From contig NZ_JQLY01000001.1 of the NCBI RefSeq assembly GCF_000744455.1, positions 620,001 through 684,000 on the forward strand: a DNA stretch of 64,000 bases, read 5' to 3'. Origin of the DNA: Methanobacterium sp. SMA-27. Lineage in GTDB: Archaea; Methanobacteriota; Methanobacteria; Methanobacteriales; Methanobacteriaceae. Shown here piece after piece: positions 34,066 to 44,676 of the stretch. Position numbers and translations under genes: made by a program. The notes beneath the pieces were generated by a model, which was given only the letters and a program-made list of their open reading frames with translations, was not told where the DNA came from and ran no database searches. Numbering within the stretch: the first letter of the stretch is position 1; each line of letters begins with the position of its first letter.

Positions 34066-35661
34066 ATGAAATCACTATTTTCTGATTATAAATTTCCAAA
34101 TAAATTCAAATTTAAAAATAATTTAAATTCATTAATTACCTTTTTTTCCATTATTTTGTTCACAACCATATTTGTATTAATTACATCCAATTTTTCTCCA
34201 ATAATTAACAACAACAATTTAAATCCATTAGAAAAGGGAATTTCAATTATTCTATTATTATCATTCATCTACAGTGGACTGCACTGTGTAGGTTATCTAG
34301 ATCATCTAATAAAATCATTGACGTTGTATAATAATAATTTAATATTTAAATTGAAACTCAAAACAAATACAAAATCTCCTCCTGTATCCATTATAATTCC
34401 AACCCTTAATGAAGATCCTGAAATGGTCAGAAAAACTATTTTAAAGGCTAAAAATGTTAACTATGATAATTCTAAGGTTACATTAATAGATAGTTCCACA
34501 GACAGAGATATTCAAAATAAAACAGCTACAATGTGTAATGAATTGGATATTAACTATATTTATCGTGATACTCTTCGAGGGTACAAAGCAGGTTCCATAA
34601 ATGATGCAATAGAAGAACTTAAGGATGATTATCAATATATTTTAATTCTAGATTCAGACCACAGGTTAAAAAGTTCAATACTCCATGATTTGATCCCAAT
34701 CATGGAAAACGATCCAGATTTAACCTTTATTCAGACACCACAATATTTTCACAAACAACCAAATGATCATCTGTCAATAGCCTACTCATTTCAACAGCAT
34801 ATTTTTTATAAACATATCTGCAGGGGACTATGTGTGAATGGCTCTTCTTATATATGTGGAACCAATGTTCTGATTAAATTAGAACATTTAAATGAAATTG
34901 GGGGTATGGATGAAAGTTGTATAACAGAAGACATTGCCACATCCTTTATTTTTCATAGTAATGGATATAAATCCCTTTATATTGATAAGGTATATGCTGA
35001 GGGGCTGGCTCCACCTTCTTTATCAGCCTACTATGGACAGCAAATGAGATGGTCCTATGGAACATTTCAGAACACTAAAAAGGTCTTAAATAAATTTATC
35101 AAAGAACCTAAAAGCCTGAAGTCTTTGCAATGGTGGGAATATCTTATATTAAACGGGAGCTGGTACTTTATTGGGGTGGGAATATTTATCTGGCTACTTT
35201 ACCCTATTACTGTGCTTTTATTTAACATGAAACCCTTAGTTTTAGGTTATTTAAACGTTCCATTCTATTTGTTCCTCATCATGATAATGAGTCAAACCTT
35301 TACCAGTTTCAGGGAAAGAAGATACCCTCTTAAAGAATTAATACTGGCACAGGGATTATTTTTCAGCCTTTTCCCAGTTTATACCAAGGCATTTGTTTAT
35401 GGCCTGCTAAATAAAAAGTTAGAATTTAAAGTAACACCGAAAAAAGAGGTTTACAAAATTCAATTAAAAGAAATTCTACCACAACTAACAGTAATATTCC
35501 TTTTAATTATAGCAATCATAGTTGGTACCTACAAGGTGATTAATGGAGAAAACACCAGCACATACCCATCAATCATATTCTGGGCAAGTTACAGTCTCAT
35601 CATGTTAACAATATTCATGCTATATTTTTATAGAGAAGATAAAAACAAGTACAATGATTAA
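34066..35661 (+). CDS. Processive family 2 glycosyltransferase (cellulose synthase-like)
   Basis: A 531-aa membrane enzyme. Two N-terminal helices, then a GT-A domain: SIIIPTLNEDPEMVRKTI, DxD in LILDSDHRL, TED in CITEDIATSF, and Q-x2-RW in QQMRWSYG. Three to five C-terminal helices follow. This layout is that of processive beta-glycan synthases such as BcsA, HasA or poly-GlcNAc synthases, but no PilZ domain is seen. It probably makes or extrudes a surface polysaccharide. It stands alone, with a tandem duplication directly upstream. Confidence 0.9.
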   Translation: MKSLFSDYKFPNKFKFKNNLNSLITFFSIILFTTIFVLITSNFSPIINNNNLNPLEKGISIILLLSFIYSGLHCVGYLDHLIKSLTLYNNNLIFKLKLKTNTKSPPVSIIIPTLNEDPEMVRKTILKAKNVNYDNSKVTLIDSSTDRDIQNKTATMCNELDINYIYRDTLRGYKAGSINDAIEELKDDYQYILILDSDHRLKSSILHDLIPIMENDPDLTFIQTPQYFHKQPNDHLSIAYSFQQHIFYKHICRGLCVNGSSYICGTNVLIKLEHLNEIGGMDESCITEDIATSFIFHSNGYKSLYIDKVYAEGLAPPSLSAYYGQQMRWSYGTFQNTKKVLNKFIKEPKSLKSLQWWEYLILNGSWYFIGVGIFIWLLYPITVLLFNMKPLVLGYLNVPFYLFLIMIMSQTFTSFRERRYPLKELILAQGLFFSLFPVYTKAFVYGLLNKKLEFKVTPKKEVYKIQLKEILPQLTVIFLLIIAIIVGTYKVINGENTSTYPSIIFWASYSLIMLTIFMLYFYREDKNKYND

Positions 35662-35743
35662 ATTAACAGATAAATACACTAAACTAAAGAGCAACCCTTT
35701 TTAAGCAAACTAAAAAAAAAATAAGAAATGATAAAGTTTTATA

Positions 35744-36436
35744 TTAATCTATGGGTGTAGGGTTATCTGATTGAACTTTACCATCAAGAACAGTTACGAG
35801 CCTTTGGGCCATGTTACCAACGTATGGTTCGTGTGTAACCATTACAAGAGTGACATTTTCTTTTAAATGAAGATCCTTTAGAAGGTTGAGTATAACTGCT
35901 CCTGTTTTTGAATCTAAAGCGCCTGTAGGTTCATCTGCTAGTATTATTGAGGGGTGATTAACCAATGCCCTGGCAATTGCCACTCTCTGCCTTTCTCCTC
36001 CAGAAAGTTTGGTTGGTTTTTGATCAATTTTATCTTCAAGATCTACAGATTTTAACAGATCAAAAGCCCTGTCATGCATCTCTTTAGAAGATGCTTTGGT
36101 TTCAAACATGGGTATCTGAACATTCTCAATCACACTGAGGTTAGGTATTAAATTATGCATCTGGAAAACGAATCCAATCTCATTTGATCTGAATTTATTC
36201 AGTTTCTTGGTTTTCATTAGATCTATTCCAGCAACCTCAATTGAACCTTCATCTGCAGTGTCAAGAGCTCCAATCATGTTAAGAAGAGTTGATTTTCCCG
36301 ATCCTGAAGGTCCCATTATGGATACAAACTCCCCCTTCTTAACTTCCAGGTCCATTCCATTCAATGCTTTGATCTTTCCATTATCATAACTCTTTTTTAG
36401 ACCATTTATTTTGATGATAAGGTTATTATTATTCAT
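35744..36436 (-). CDS. ABC transporter ATP-binding protein (MacB/LolD type)
   Basis: A 230-aa ATPase starting at ATG 36436, which overlaps the permease stop by 8 bases. Walker A GPSGSGKST, signature LSGGERQRVAIARAL, Walker B IILADEPTGALDS and switch His in VMVTHE are all present. Its tight coupling to the FtsX-type permease makes a two-gene MacB-like exporter. Such systems move peptides or lipoproteins, or sense envelope stress, rather than importing solutes. The ATP-binding domain is separate from the permease, unlike E. coli MacB. Confidence 0.93.
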   Translation of the reverse strand: MNNNNLIIKINGLKKSYDNGKIKALNGMDLEVKKGEFVSIMGPSGSGKSTLLNMIGALDTADEGSIEVAGIDLMKTKKLNKFRSNEIGFVFQMHNLIPNLSVIENVQIPMFETKASSKEMHDRAFDLLKSVDLEDKIDQKPTKLSGGERQRVAIARALVNHPSIILADEPTGALDSKTGAVILNLLKDLHLKENVTLVMVTHEPYVGNMAQRLVTVLDGKVQSDNPTPID

Positions 36437-37589
36437 AGCGCAGTGCCTCCGTTGGTGATAGTCTACTTGCCCTGTAAGCAGGATACAATCCTCCAATAAC
36501 CCCTACAAGGAAGGCAACTACAAATGCCCTCAAGAATATATCGGGTGCAAAGGAAGGATTAATAATTCCACCCACAGATGGACTCACTGTTAAAAGGAGT
36601 TCCACTCCTACAACAGCTATCACAGTACCTACAACAAAAGCTATGAGTGTGAGCACAACAGATTCACCAAGAATCATTCCAAGAATTCTTCTGTCGGTCC
36701 ATCCCACAGCTTTAAGAACCCCTATTTCTCTGGTTCTTTCATAGACAGACATTATCATGGTATTTATAACACCAACTGCACCAATAAATATTGCCAAGAG
36801 CGAAATTGCCCAGCTAGCTGTATCAATAAAACTAAGTCCCTGATTGATTCGACTGGCAGTTGCTTCGGCAGTGGTTGTTGTGAGTTCATTTGGATAAGCA
36901 TCTTCAATAGACTTACTTACAGTGGTGACATTTGCATTGTCTGTTACCTTAACCAGGATGTTACTAACCTTTCCTTCATTACTAGTTAGATTCTGTAATG
37001 TTGAAAGCGGCATCATGATACCTGCATCTGTAATGAAATTTCCTGTTTCGTAAGTTCCAGTTATTGTAAAATCTTTACCATACAGATTTATGGTATCTCC
37101 AACAGTTTGATTAAGACTTTCTGCTACGGTCTTTCCTAATATAACCTGATCAGCACTGTCATTTGAGAAAACAGTACCATTCACACTGTCAACACCGATA
37201 AGACTTAACTTACCAGTATCAATACCCGTTACTGAAATACCACCTGGACCGAAACTCTCTGAAGAACTATTCGAAAGTTGACCACTTGTTGAAGTATTAC
37301 TGGCCCTTAAAATTCCGGTGGTATCTTTAACACCGCTTATATTTAACAGATCTGAGACAAATGTATCGTTAAGTGTACCGCCCTGTCCAAAACCATTTGA
37401 ACCAGCCTGTACAACTGTTATTTCTGCCGCACCCGCCTTAAGAGTACTCTGCGTGGAGTTTTTAAGGCCTCCTGTAACCATTCCCAGGGCCACGATGACC
37501 ATTATACCAATTGCTATTCCAACAATAGCAAGGGAACTTCTAGTTTTGTTTCTGAATGGATTTTTCACCACCAGCGATAAAAATGACAT
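36429..37589 (-). CDS. ABC transporter permease (FtsX/MacB type)
   Basis: A 386-aa protein starting at ATG 37589 (GAGGAAG at 4 bases). One helix near the N-terminus (SSLAIVGIAIGIMVIVALGMV), a large extracellular MacB-core domain (about 45-255), then three helices in the FtsX domain, with VYERTREIGVLKAVGWTDRRILG between. It ends RASRLSPTEALRYE, the typical FtsX tail. It forms an operon with the ATPase gene. Confidence 0.93.
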   Translation of the reverse strand: MSFLSLVVKNPFRNKTRSSLAIVGIAIGIMVIVALGMVTGGLKNSTQSTLKAGAAEITVVQAGSNGFGQGGTLNDTFVSDLLNISGVKDTTGILRASNTSTSGQLSNSSSESFGPGGISVTGIDTGKLSLIGVDSVNGTVFSNDSADQVILGKTVAESLNQTVGDTINLYGKDFTITGTYETGNFITDAGIMMPLSTLQNLTSNEGKVSNILVKVTDNANVTTVSKSIEDAYPNELTTTTAEATASRINQGLSFIDTASWAISLLAIFIGAVGVINTMIMSVYERTREIGVLKAVGWTDRRILGMILGESVVLTLIAFVVGTVIAVVGVELLLTVSPSVGGIINPSFAPDIFLRAFVVAFLVGVIGGLYPAYRASRLSPTEALRYE

Positions 37590-38097
37590 ATAACTTCCTC
37601 TTTCTAAACCTTTTATAATAACTATGCACAATTCATGCCAAAATCTTACAAAAATCCGGGATAAATCAAGCCATATATCTATTAAATCCTAATTTGCCTC
37701 TTTAACATATTAATAACTGTAAATTTAATGAATTAGATATTTAGGACTTGATTTAATATTATGTGGTAATTATAATTTATTTTTATTCATCAAAACAAAA
37801 AAAACATTTGTAAAATTGATTTCTTTAAATGTATTTAACAAGCCAAATAAACAGAGAGAGGAGTTAAATTTTATTCTAAGTGATGAAATTCACAAATTAG
37901 TTTGTAAATTATAATATGTTGTGATTTACAAGTTTCTATCAATTCTATTAGGAATATATACAAAATCTTGGACAGTATGAACAAATTAATAATAATTAAC
38001 ATATATCGTGATTAAATTGGTACAGTGTTATGGATTATTGGAAAAATTCGAATTAAAAGGTAAAATAGTTATATGAAATAATTTAGAATGGTATTAA
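37590..38097. other. AT-rich intergenic region
   Basis: No gene seen. A small dyad ACAAA-TTAG-TTTGT is at 37892-37905. Divergent promoters for the ABC exporter and the sensor kinase are expected here. Confidence 0.4.
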
Positions 38098-40221
38098 ATG
38101 AAAATAGAAGATGAGATTCCGGACCCCCAATTAAAAATGACTTTAAAATTATCCTTTCGTAATGCTTTGGTCATTGGAATATCTTTTTTAGTTATCTTAT
38201 TCTTGGTATTGAAATTACTTACAAAACAACCCGAAATCAGTGCTATTTTTAGTTATAGCATGATGATAATACTTTATGTGGGTGTTGCCGTAAGTTTGTA
38301 CCTGGCAAGTAAAGCATCGCAGATTTATGGAAAAAGAACCGAGACTGCATGGGCAATTTTATCATTGGCAGTGGTAACATCAATTATAGCGAGTATTATT
38401 GGGGGAATTTTAGTTGTTTACTTCAATCAAAGTCCTTCAAATTCGCTTGCCGATATATTTTATCTGTTATTTTTTCCTTTATTCTTTATTGGAATCATAA
38501 TTTTTCCTTCTTCAAGCTCAACTACAAGACAGAGATTCAAAAGGTTCTTTGACATACTCATAATCATGTTCTCGGTGAGCCTGGTATTATGGATATTTCT
38601 AATTACACCTGCCCTTAACAACTTCCATGGAAACTTCAATTCACTAATAATTAAATTAACCTATGTTCTTGGAGGGTTTTTACTTCTGCTCTCGCTGATA
38701 GACTTGATTTTCAACAGAATTAAAGCGGATAGATATGCTCCATTTTTGATATTGGCCCTCGGAATTTTAGTTTTGATAATTACAGAATCAGTCTATGTAT
38801 ATCAGATAGTACATGGAACATATGTTGAGGGAAGTTCAGGGGACCTTGGATGGATCATAGGATATTTAATAGTGGGACTGGCAGGTATATCACAGTATAA
38901 CCATCAAAAATTGAATCTGGACAATTTTATAGATAAATATTTATCCTGGCATAAAAATTATAGCATAACTCCATATTTAGCACTAGCAGGAGTTACAGCC
39001 GCTTATATATCATTAATATGTGCATATAATACTTTTAATTCCAATTTAATATTTTTAGAATTTGGTGTGGGCATACTAATCTTTCTAGTTGTGTCACGTC
39101 AAATAATATCGGTTAGCGAGAACAAAAAACTTTACTGGAAGGCGCAGGAAGAAATAGCACTGAGAAAAGAGATTTCAAAATCTCTTAAAGACTCTGAATC
39201 TGCATATAGAACAATATTCGAAAATACAGGAACTGCTACAGCTATAATAGATGAAAATAACATAATAACATTGGCAAACAGCGAGTTTGAAAAACTTTCA
39301 AGCTACTCTAAACAGGAAATTGAAGGAATAAAACCCTGGACAGATTTTGTTGTTAAAGAAGACCTGGATAAAATGGTGGAGAAAAACAATTTAAGAGTTT
39401 CAGAAAATGAGTCCAATTCAAGGAATTATGAATTCAGGTTAAAAGATAGATTAGGTAATATAAAGAACATATATGTTGTAGCAGTGATAATACCAGGTTC
39501 AAATGATAGTTTACTTTCCCTATTAGATGTTACAGAAAGTAAAAATGCAGAAGCCGAGATAAAAAAATCCCTTGAAGAAAAAGAAATTCTTTTAAAAGAG
39601 ATACATCATCGTGTGAAAAATAATTTAACTGTGATTTCCAGTCTTCTCAATCTACAATCACGATATATAAAAGATAAAGAAGATCTAATGATGTTTAAAG
39701 AAAGTCAAAGTCGTGCTAAGTCCATGGCACTCATACATCAAAGACTATACGATTCATCAGATCTTAAAAGAATTGATTTTGGTGACTATATTAAAACCCT
39801 TGCAAATGATATGTTCCATACCTATGTTCCAAATTCCAACATGGTGAAATTAAATATAAATGTTGAAGATGTAATGCTGGATGTAAATACCGCCATTCCA
39901 TTGGGACTTATATTAAACGAACTACTATCCAACAGCATGAAATATGCATTTCCAACAGAGCTTTCAAATAACTTTACAAATGGAAATATCGATGTAAATT
40001 TGTATAAGAGTGAAAAAGGTTATACATTAAGTGTTGAGGATGATGGAATAGGTTTTCCAGAGGATATAGATATTGAAAATACAGATTCACTGGGTTTGCA
40101 ACTAATACACAGCCTTACAAATCAGATTGATGGAACAATCCATCTGGCCAGAACCAATGGAACTTCTTTTAAAATAGAATTCAGTGAACCAGAATTTCAA
40201 AAAGAAAAAAAAAGAAATTAA
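38098..40221 (+). CDS. Membrane sensor histidine kinase with PAS (HisKA_2)
   Basis: A 707-aa kinase. The N-terminal part (about 1-345) is a polytopic membrane sensor with eight to ten helices, unlike the 7TM sensor at 12538. One PAS domain follows (about 370-490: [15 protein letters not shown]). The HisKA_2 motif [20 protein letters not shown] (H503/H504) and an HATPase ([29 protein letters not shown]) come next. It ends two bases from the convergent Hsp20 gene. The signal is unknown. Confidence 0.92.
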   Translation: MKIEDEIPDPQLKMTLKLSFRNALVIGISFLVILFLVLKLLTKQPEISAIFSYSMMIILYVGVAVSLYLASKASQIYGKRTETAWAILSLAVVTSIIASIIGGILVVYFNQSPSNSLADIFYLLFFPLFFIGIIIFPSSSSTTRQRFKRFFDILIIMFSVSLVLWIFLITPALNNFHGNFNSLIIKLTYVLGGFLLLLSLIDLIFNRIKADRYAPFLILALGILVLIITESVYVYQIVHGTYVEGSSGDLGWIIGYLIVGLAGISQYNHQKLNLDNFIDKYLSWHKNYSITPYLALAGVTAAYISLICAYNTFNSNLIFLEFGVGILIFLVVSRQIISVSENKKLYWKAQEEIALRKEISKSLKDSESAYRTIFENTGTATAIIDENNIITLANSEFEKLSSYSKQEIEGIKPWTDFVVKEDLDKMVEKNNLRVSENESNSRNYEFRLKDRLGNIKNIYVVAVIIPGSNDSLLSLLDVTESKNAEAEIKKSLEEKEILLKEIHHRVKNNLTVISSLLNLQSRYIKDKEDLMMFKESQSRAKSMALIHQRLYDSSDLKRIDFGDYIKTLANDMFHTYVPNSNMVKLNINVEDVMLDVNTAIPLGLILNELLSNSMKYAFPTELSNNFTNGNIDVNLYKSEKGYTLSVEDDGIGFPEDIDIENTDSLGLQLIHSLTNQIDGTIHLARTNGTSFKIEFSEPEFQKEKKRN

Positions 40222-40222
40222 A

Positions 40223-40999
40223 TTAGTCAATTTTAACTTTTATCTTTTCCTCTTGAACCTTAGGAAGTTCAACAGTTAATACAGCATCTTCGAATTTTGC
40301 AGAAGCCTTTTTAACTTCGATTTTTTCTGGCAGAGGAATGATTCTACTGGTATCGCCATAGCTCCTTTCCTTTTTAATGAACTCAAGAGTTTCATCCTCT
40401 TCATCGAATTTAGCTTGGATCTCAACAGAATCTTCTGTTATGTTAACATTGATATTTTCCTTTTTTATGCGTGGTAAATCCACTTTGATTATATAAGAAT
40501 TTTCTGTTTCAAGAACATCGGTAAGAGGTTTTTGTGAAGTATAATCCGATATGGTCTTTCCAAATTCTTCCTGTTTATCCTTAAGAGTACTTATAAATTC
40601 ATTTATCTTACGTTCTGCCTGTTTTCGGGTTTTTTCAGCATTTTCTCGGAATTCTGCAGTTTTATCTGATGTATCTGCCTTTATTTCGGCGGTTTTTTCG
40701 CTGGCATTTTCTTTAATTTCGGATGTTTTCATAAGAGCACTTTCCTTTGCATCTGCTGTTTTCTCTAAAGCGCCTTTTTTAACTTCAAGGGCTTTATCTT
40801 GGAGATCTGATTTTTTTTCCAAGGCAATTTTTTTAACTTCAGATGATTTATTCAATACATTGTCCTTCATTTCATCTGTTTTCACTTTAGCTTCTGCCTG
40901 CTTTTTTGAAGTTTTTTCTTTCAGTTCTTCTGCTTTATTTTTTGCTTCCAATGTTTTTTTCTTTATTTCATCCCTAACTAGATCATTTTTCTCTGCCAT
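40223..40999 (-). CDS. Hsp20/alpha-crystallin with long repeated helical extension
   Basis: A 258-aa protein starting at ATG 40999 (GAGGTGA at 6 bases). The C-terminal about 100 residues are an alpha-crystallin domain (LTDVLETENSYIIKVDLPRI; ASAKFEDAVLTVELPK). Residues 1-150 are a Lys/Glu/Ala-rich helix with an 11- to 18-residue periodic motif such as KKGALEKTADAKESALMKTSE. Ordinary Hsp20 has a short variable N-terminus (20-60 aa), so this is an unusual fusion resembling apolipoprotein or LEA-like helices. It may let the chaperone bind membranes or form large assemblies; inference. Confidence 0.88.
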   Translation of the reverse strand: MAEKNDLVRDEIKKKTLEAKNKAEELKEKTSKKQAEAKVKTDEMKDNVLNKSSEVKKIALEKKSDLQDKALEVKKGALEKTADAKESALMKTSEIKENASEKTAEIKADTSDKTAEFRENAEKTRKQAERKINEFISTLKDKQEEFGKTISDYTSQKPLTDVLETENSYIIKVDLPRIKKENINVNITEDSVEIQAKFDEEDETLEFIKKERSYGDTSRIIPLPEKIEVKKASAKFEDAVLTVELPKVQEEKIKVKID

Positions 41000-41320
41000 C
41001 CAAGTCACCTCTTAATATTCTCCCCGATATAAATTGATCCTAGATATGAATTAAGTTTTCGATTTTGTACCCCATTCCAAAAACTCATTTCCATTTACAA
41101 TCCAAAATTATATATAAATAGGAATAAAAAAAATTTTAAAAGAATATAAAAACCTTAAGATCAATTATTAATTTTTATAAGCCTAATAAACCAATTATTT
41201 TCCATTAATTCATAATTTATACCCGTTCTCACAAACTTTTTTTAAGATATAATGATTCCAATACCTAAGTAATAAATACTAGATAATAATATTATAAAGG
41301 ATTTAGACGGAGGAAATTAA
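41000..41320. other. Intergenic region between Hsp20 and LemA genes
   Basis: Divergent promoters expected. AT-rich; nothing further recognised. A GGAGG RBS for lemA lies at its right end. Confidence 0.4.
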
Positions 41321-41872
41321 ATGATAATAGAAATTATAATATTAATTATAGTTCTAATACTGGTTATTTACATTATCTACCAGTATAACGGCCTGGTACA
41401 GCTTAGAAACAGGGTAAAAAATGCATGGTCACAGATAGATGTTCAGCTTAAAAGAAGAGCAGATCTTATTCCAAACCTCGTTGAAACTGTAAAAGGCTAT
41501 GCAAAACATGAAAAAACTGTCTTTGAAAATGTTACCAAGGCCCGATCAAGCCTTATGAATGCTACAACTGTTAAAGAAAATGCAGAAGCTAACAACATGC
41601 TAACAGATTCATTGAAATCTTTATTTGCTGTTGCTGAAAATTATCCTGAACTCAAGGCAAGTAAAAATTTCAGACAGCTTCAAGCCCAGTTATCAGAAAC
41701 AGAGGATAAAATTGCATATTCCCGGCAATTTTACAATGATACCGTGCTTATGTTCAACAACAAGGTTCAAATGTTTCCAAGCAATATACTGGCCTCACTA
41801 TTCCACTTCACCGAGGCAGAATATTTCGAAATTGCCGAATCAGATCGTGCAGTTCCAGAAGTTAAATTCTAG
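41321..41872 (+). CDS. lemA: LemA family protein
   Basis: A 183-aa membrane-anchored helical protein. An N-terminal helix ([20 protein letters not shown]) is followed by the LemA signature [35 protein letters not shown]. The end [21 protein letters not shown] is typical. LemA proteins have unknown biochemical function. It is 10 bases before a DUF2207 gene, the common LemA-DUF2207 operon. RBS GGAGG. Confidence 0.95.
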   Translation: MIIEIIILIIVLILVIYIIYQYNGLVQLRNRVKNAWSQIDVQLKRRADLIPNLVETVKGYAKHEKTVFENVTKARSSLMNATTVKENAEANNMLTDSLKSLFAVAENYPELKASKNFRQLQAQLSETEDKIAYSRQFYNDTVLMFNNKVQMFPSNILASLFHFTEAEYFEIAESDRAVPEVKF

Positions 41873-41882
41873 GTGGTAAAAG

Positions 41883-43694
41883 ATGGATAAAAAGGTTTAT
41901 TTAACTTTAATCATCTTTTTTTCTCTATCGGTAATGGCTGGTGCAGGAGTATCCTTTGCAGCGGATCGAAGTTATACAATCCCTATTTTAAATGAAGATC
42001 TATTTGTACAGAGCGATGGAACACTACATGTGGTTGAAACAATCCATTACTCCTTTAGTGGGACCTACAATGGAATATACCGGGATATACCTGTAACATC
42101 ACCGCAACAGTTAACCAACATAAAAGTATCGGCAGATGGAGCATATACCAGCTATAAATTAATTGATCAGGGAACAACTAAACGTATCCAGGTATATCTC
42201 TATTCTGATGCAGCAAAAACCACGCCTATCACAAATAGGAATGTGAATGTTACAGTTGAATACGATTTTCTACATGGAATAAAATCTTACAACGATATAG
42301 CCGAACTACAGTACCAGCTGGTTGGTACCAGCTGGGCTGTTGACATTGGACAGGTTGTAGCCAATATACATTTGAACTCCAGTACAGGAGTGCAGTACTG
42401 GCTTAATCCGCCCTACTTTGCAGCAGGTTCTTCATGGGATAACAACACATTACATGTAACAAGTACCAATGTTCCATCTGGACAGTACTTTGAAGTAAGA
42501 ATGGTCATACCCAAAAATCAATTTGCAGCCAATCCAGTTAACGCCAATATAATAAACCAGAACGGTTTAAACGAAATATTGAAGATTCAAAATGATTACC
42601 AGAATTCACTGAACTTCAAAACAGCTATGTACGAGATTCTTGCAGTGTTAATGTTTTTAGCACTTTTCATACCGTTTTTCATATATCTGCGGTTTGGAAG
42701 AGAACCTAAAATAGATTACAGGGCAGAATATGAGAGGGACATTCCAACAGATGATCCTCCTGCAATTGTAAATGCCATATGTGGTCCTGGATTTTCCAAA
42801 AAAGTGGGTGTACCAGATATGGATGGTTTCAAAGCAACCATAATGGATCTAATCAACAGAAAATACTTCATCCTCCAAAACCATCCATCTGATAAGGATG
42901 GATACGGAGCGGATGGTTCAATGTTTTTGAAGGTTAACCCTGAACAGGATTCCTCAAAACTTAAAAGATTTGAACTGAATGTTATGAATTTCCTTACACA
43001 GTTTGAGGAAGATGGTGTAATTTCAATGGATGCTATCTCTGATGACTTATCCAACCGTGAATCAGCAAAATCTTTCCGAGAAACCTATATGGGCTGGGTT
43101 GATAACATCAAAAACCAGTTTTTAAATGACAGCGAACTCAACAACTTCTTCAACAAGAAAGGTGATACATACATTAAAATCTTTGGAGGACTAGGTTTAG
43201 CAGTCTCTATAATAGTCTTCATCTTTGCATTGATGGATTCACTACCTGCAGCAGATATTGCACTTGTAATGTCAATTGTCCTGGGTGTGGTGGCAATTAT
43301 TTCACTAATCCTACCAGAAAAGATAGCAGGACAGTGGACAACCTACGGCGAAGAATACGATGCTAAGTGGAATAACTTCAAGAAGTACATCCAAGATTTC
43401 AGTTTGATAAAGGAATATCCTCCTGAATCAATTGTTATCTGGAACAAATATCTTGTATATGCAACAGCATTAGGTGCTGCCGATGCAGTTAGAAAGGCCA
43501 TGGAATTATATGTTCCAAAAGATGAATTACAGGGCAGTGATATCTACATGTTCCACTACTATGGAGGATACTTGCTTTTATCCAATGCATTTGACACAGG
43601 AATATCAACAGCAAATGCAGGATCAGGCGGAGATTTTGAAGGAGTTGGAGATGTGGGCGGAGGATTCGGTGGAGGTGGAGGAGGAGCATTCTAA
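41883..43694 (+). CDS. DUF2207 family membrane protein
   Basis: A 603-aa protein. Signal peptide (about 1-25), an extracellular domain with the DUF2207 start [23 protein letters not shown], a membrane helix near 245-267 ([20 protein letters not shown]), a cytoplasmic domain, two more helices around 435-485, and a Gly-rich end ([12 protein letters not shown]). This matches the usual DUF2207 layout and its pairing with LemA. The Gly-rich tail is common in the family. Function unknown, probably envelope maintenance. Confidence 0.93.
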   Translation: MDKKVYLTLIIFFSLSVMAGAGVSFAADRSYTIPILNEDLFVQSDGTLHVVETIHYSFSGTYNGIYRDIPVTSPQQLTNIKVSADGAYTSYKLIDQGTTKRIQVYLYSDAAKTTPITNRNVNVTVEYDFLHGIKSYNDIAELQYQLVGTSWAVDIGQVVANIHLNSSTGVQYWLNPPYFAAGSSWDNNTLHVTSTNVPSGQYFEVRMVIPKNQFAANPVNANIINQNGLNEILKIQNDYQNSLNFKTAMYEILAVLMFLALFIPFFIYLRFGREPKIDYRAEYERDIPTDDPPAIVNAICGPGFSKKVGVPDMDGFKATIMDLINRKYFILQNHPSDKDGYGADGSMFLKVNPEQDSSKLKRFELNVMNFLTQFEEDGVISMDAISDDLSNRESAKSFRETYMGWVDNIKNQFLNDSELNNFFNKKGDTYIKIFGGLGLAVSIIVFIFALMDSLPAADIALVMSIVLGVVAIISLILPEKIAGQWTTYGEEYDAKWNNFKKYIQDFSLIKEYPPESIVIWNKYLVYATALGAADAVRKAMELYVPKDELQGSDIYMFHYYGGYLLLSNAFDTGISTANAGSGGDFEGVGDVGGGFGGGGGGAF

Positions 43695-43751
43695 TATCAA
43701 ATTGGAATACTCTAATTAGAACATCACCACCTTCCTTTTTATTTATATTAA

Positions 43752-43760
43752 TTTTTTTTT
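43752..43760 (+). terminator. T-tract after DUF2207 gene
   Basis: Nine T residues about 57 bases after the stop codon; a second T-run follows at about 43798-43806. They fit termination of the LemA-DUF2207 operon. Confidence 0.4.
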
Positions 43761-43953
43761 ACCCAACTTCCATAAATTTTCTGAAGAAGTTATCTCATTT
43801 TTTTTTAGAAACTAAATTTTCAAAGATTTTTTATTTTTATATAGCTTAAAATTGATAATAATAAAATAAATTATGTTTAAATTATTATTCAATAATTATA
43901 GGTTGATCTTAAAATCATTAATTTCAGTTTAACCAATTAATCGAGGTTTGAGC

Positions 43954-44601
43954 ATGGAAGATCCAGATATAAAATTATATGATGATCTCATAGACTTTGT
44001 ACTCTACAGATTTCAAGTTGATAACAGAAATTATAGGATATTTTTATTATCTGACCCTGAATTTGAGGTCTTTAATTATGAATTCGATATTGTTAGAAGC
44101 TTCTATTACATGATAACCCAACAGAATGAATCTGGTAATAACAGCTACAAAAAATATTTAAAAATGATAACCAAAGAGTATGGCGAATTCTTTTATCAAA
44201 GTGAAGATGATTCCTATATTTCTGCAGCTTTAATCCATGTCAATAAAGTGTATAATACCATTACACCAGTTTATGGTGCCATTGAAATTTTAAATGAAAA
44301 TAACGGCACAGAGAAGGATGTAACATTTCTACACACCATGTTAACTGAAAATTCTGGATATGATTATTTGATATTATTGAGAAAAACAAGACATATAGAC
44401 GTGCTAAATGAAGATTTGGAAATTAATAATATATATTTAGATGTGATACACGAGGCATTACATATGGTTGAACATGAAAAAAACCCTGTATGGTGGAAAT
44501 TTTGGATTAAAGAACATAAAGACTCACAGGAAATAGAAGAAATTTCAAACGAACTTTACAATGAATGGGCAACAGGAATTTTATCGCATAAAATCTATTA
44601 A
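43954..44601 (+). CDS. Hypothetical 215-aa protein with HEALH motif
   Basis: Starts at ATG 43954 (GAGGT at 6 bases). A soluble, acidic protein rich in aromatic residues. It contains DVIHEALHMVEHE (HEALH at residues 166-170), matching the zinc-binding HExxH of metallopeptidases, with Glu residues 10-35 positions later as possible third ligand. No signal peptide. No family recognised, and HExxH can occur by chance, so peptidase function is tentative. Monocistronic. Confidence 0.6.
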   Translation: MEDPDIKLYDDLIDFVLYRFQVDNRNYRIFLLSDPEFEVFNYEFDIVRSFYYMITQQNESGNNSYKKYLKMITKEYGEFFYQSEDDSYISAALIHVNKVYNTITPVYGAIEILNENNGTEKDVTFLHTMLTENSGYDYLILLRKTRHIDVLNEDLEINNIYLDVIHEALHMVEHEKNPVWWKFWIKEHKDSQEIEEISNELYNEWATGILSHKIY

Positions 44602-44676
44602 ATATAATAAGAATTTAATTGATTAAAAAATGGATTTATGGAAATCTAAAGTATCTGCATGTGGCCATAATCATTT

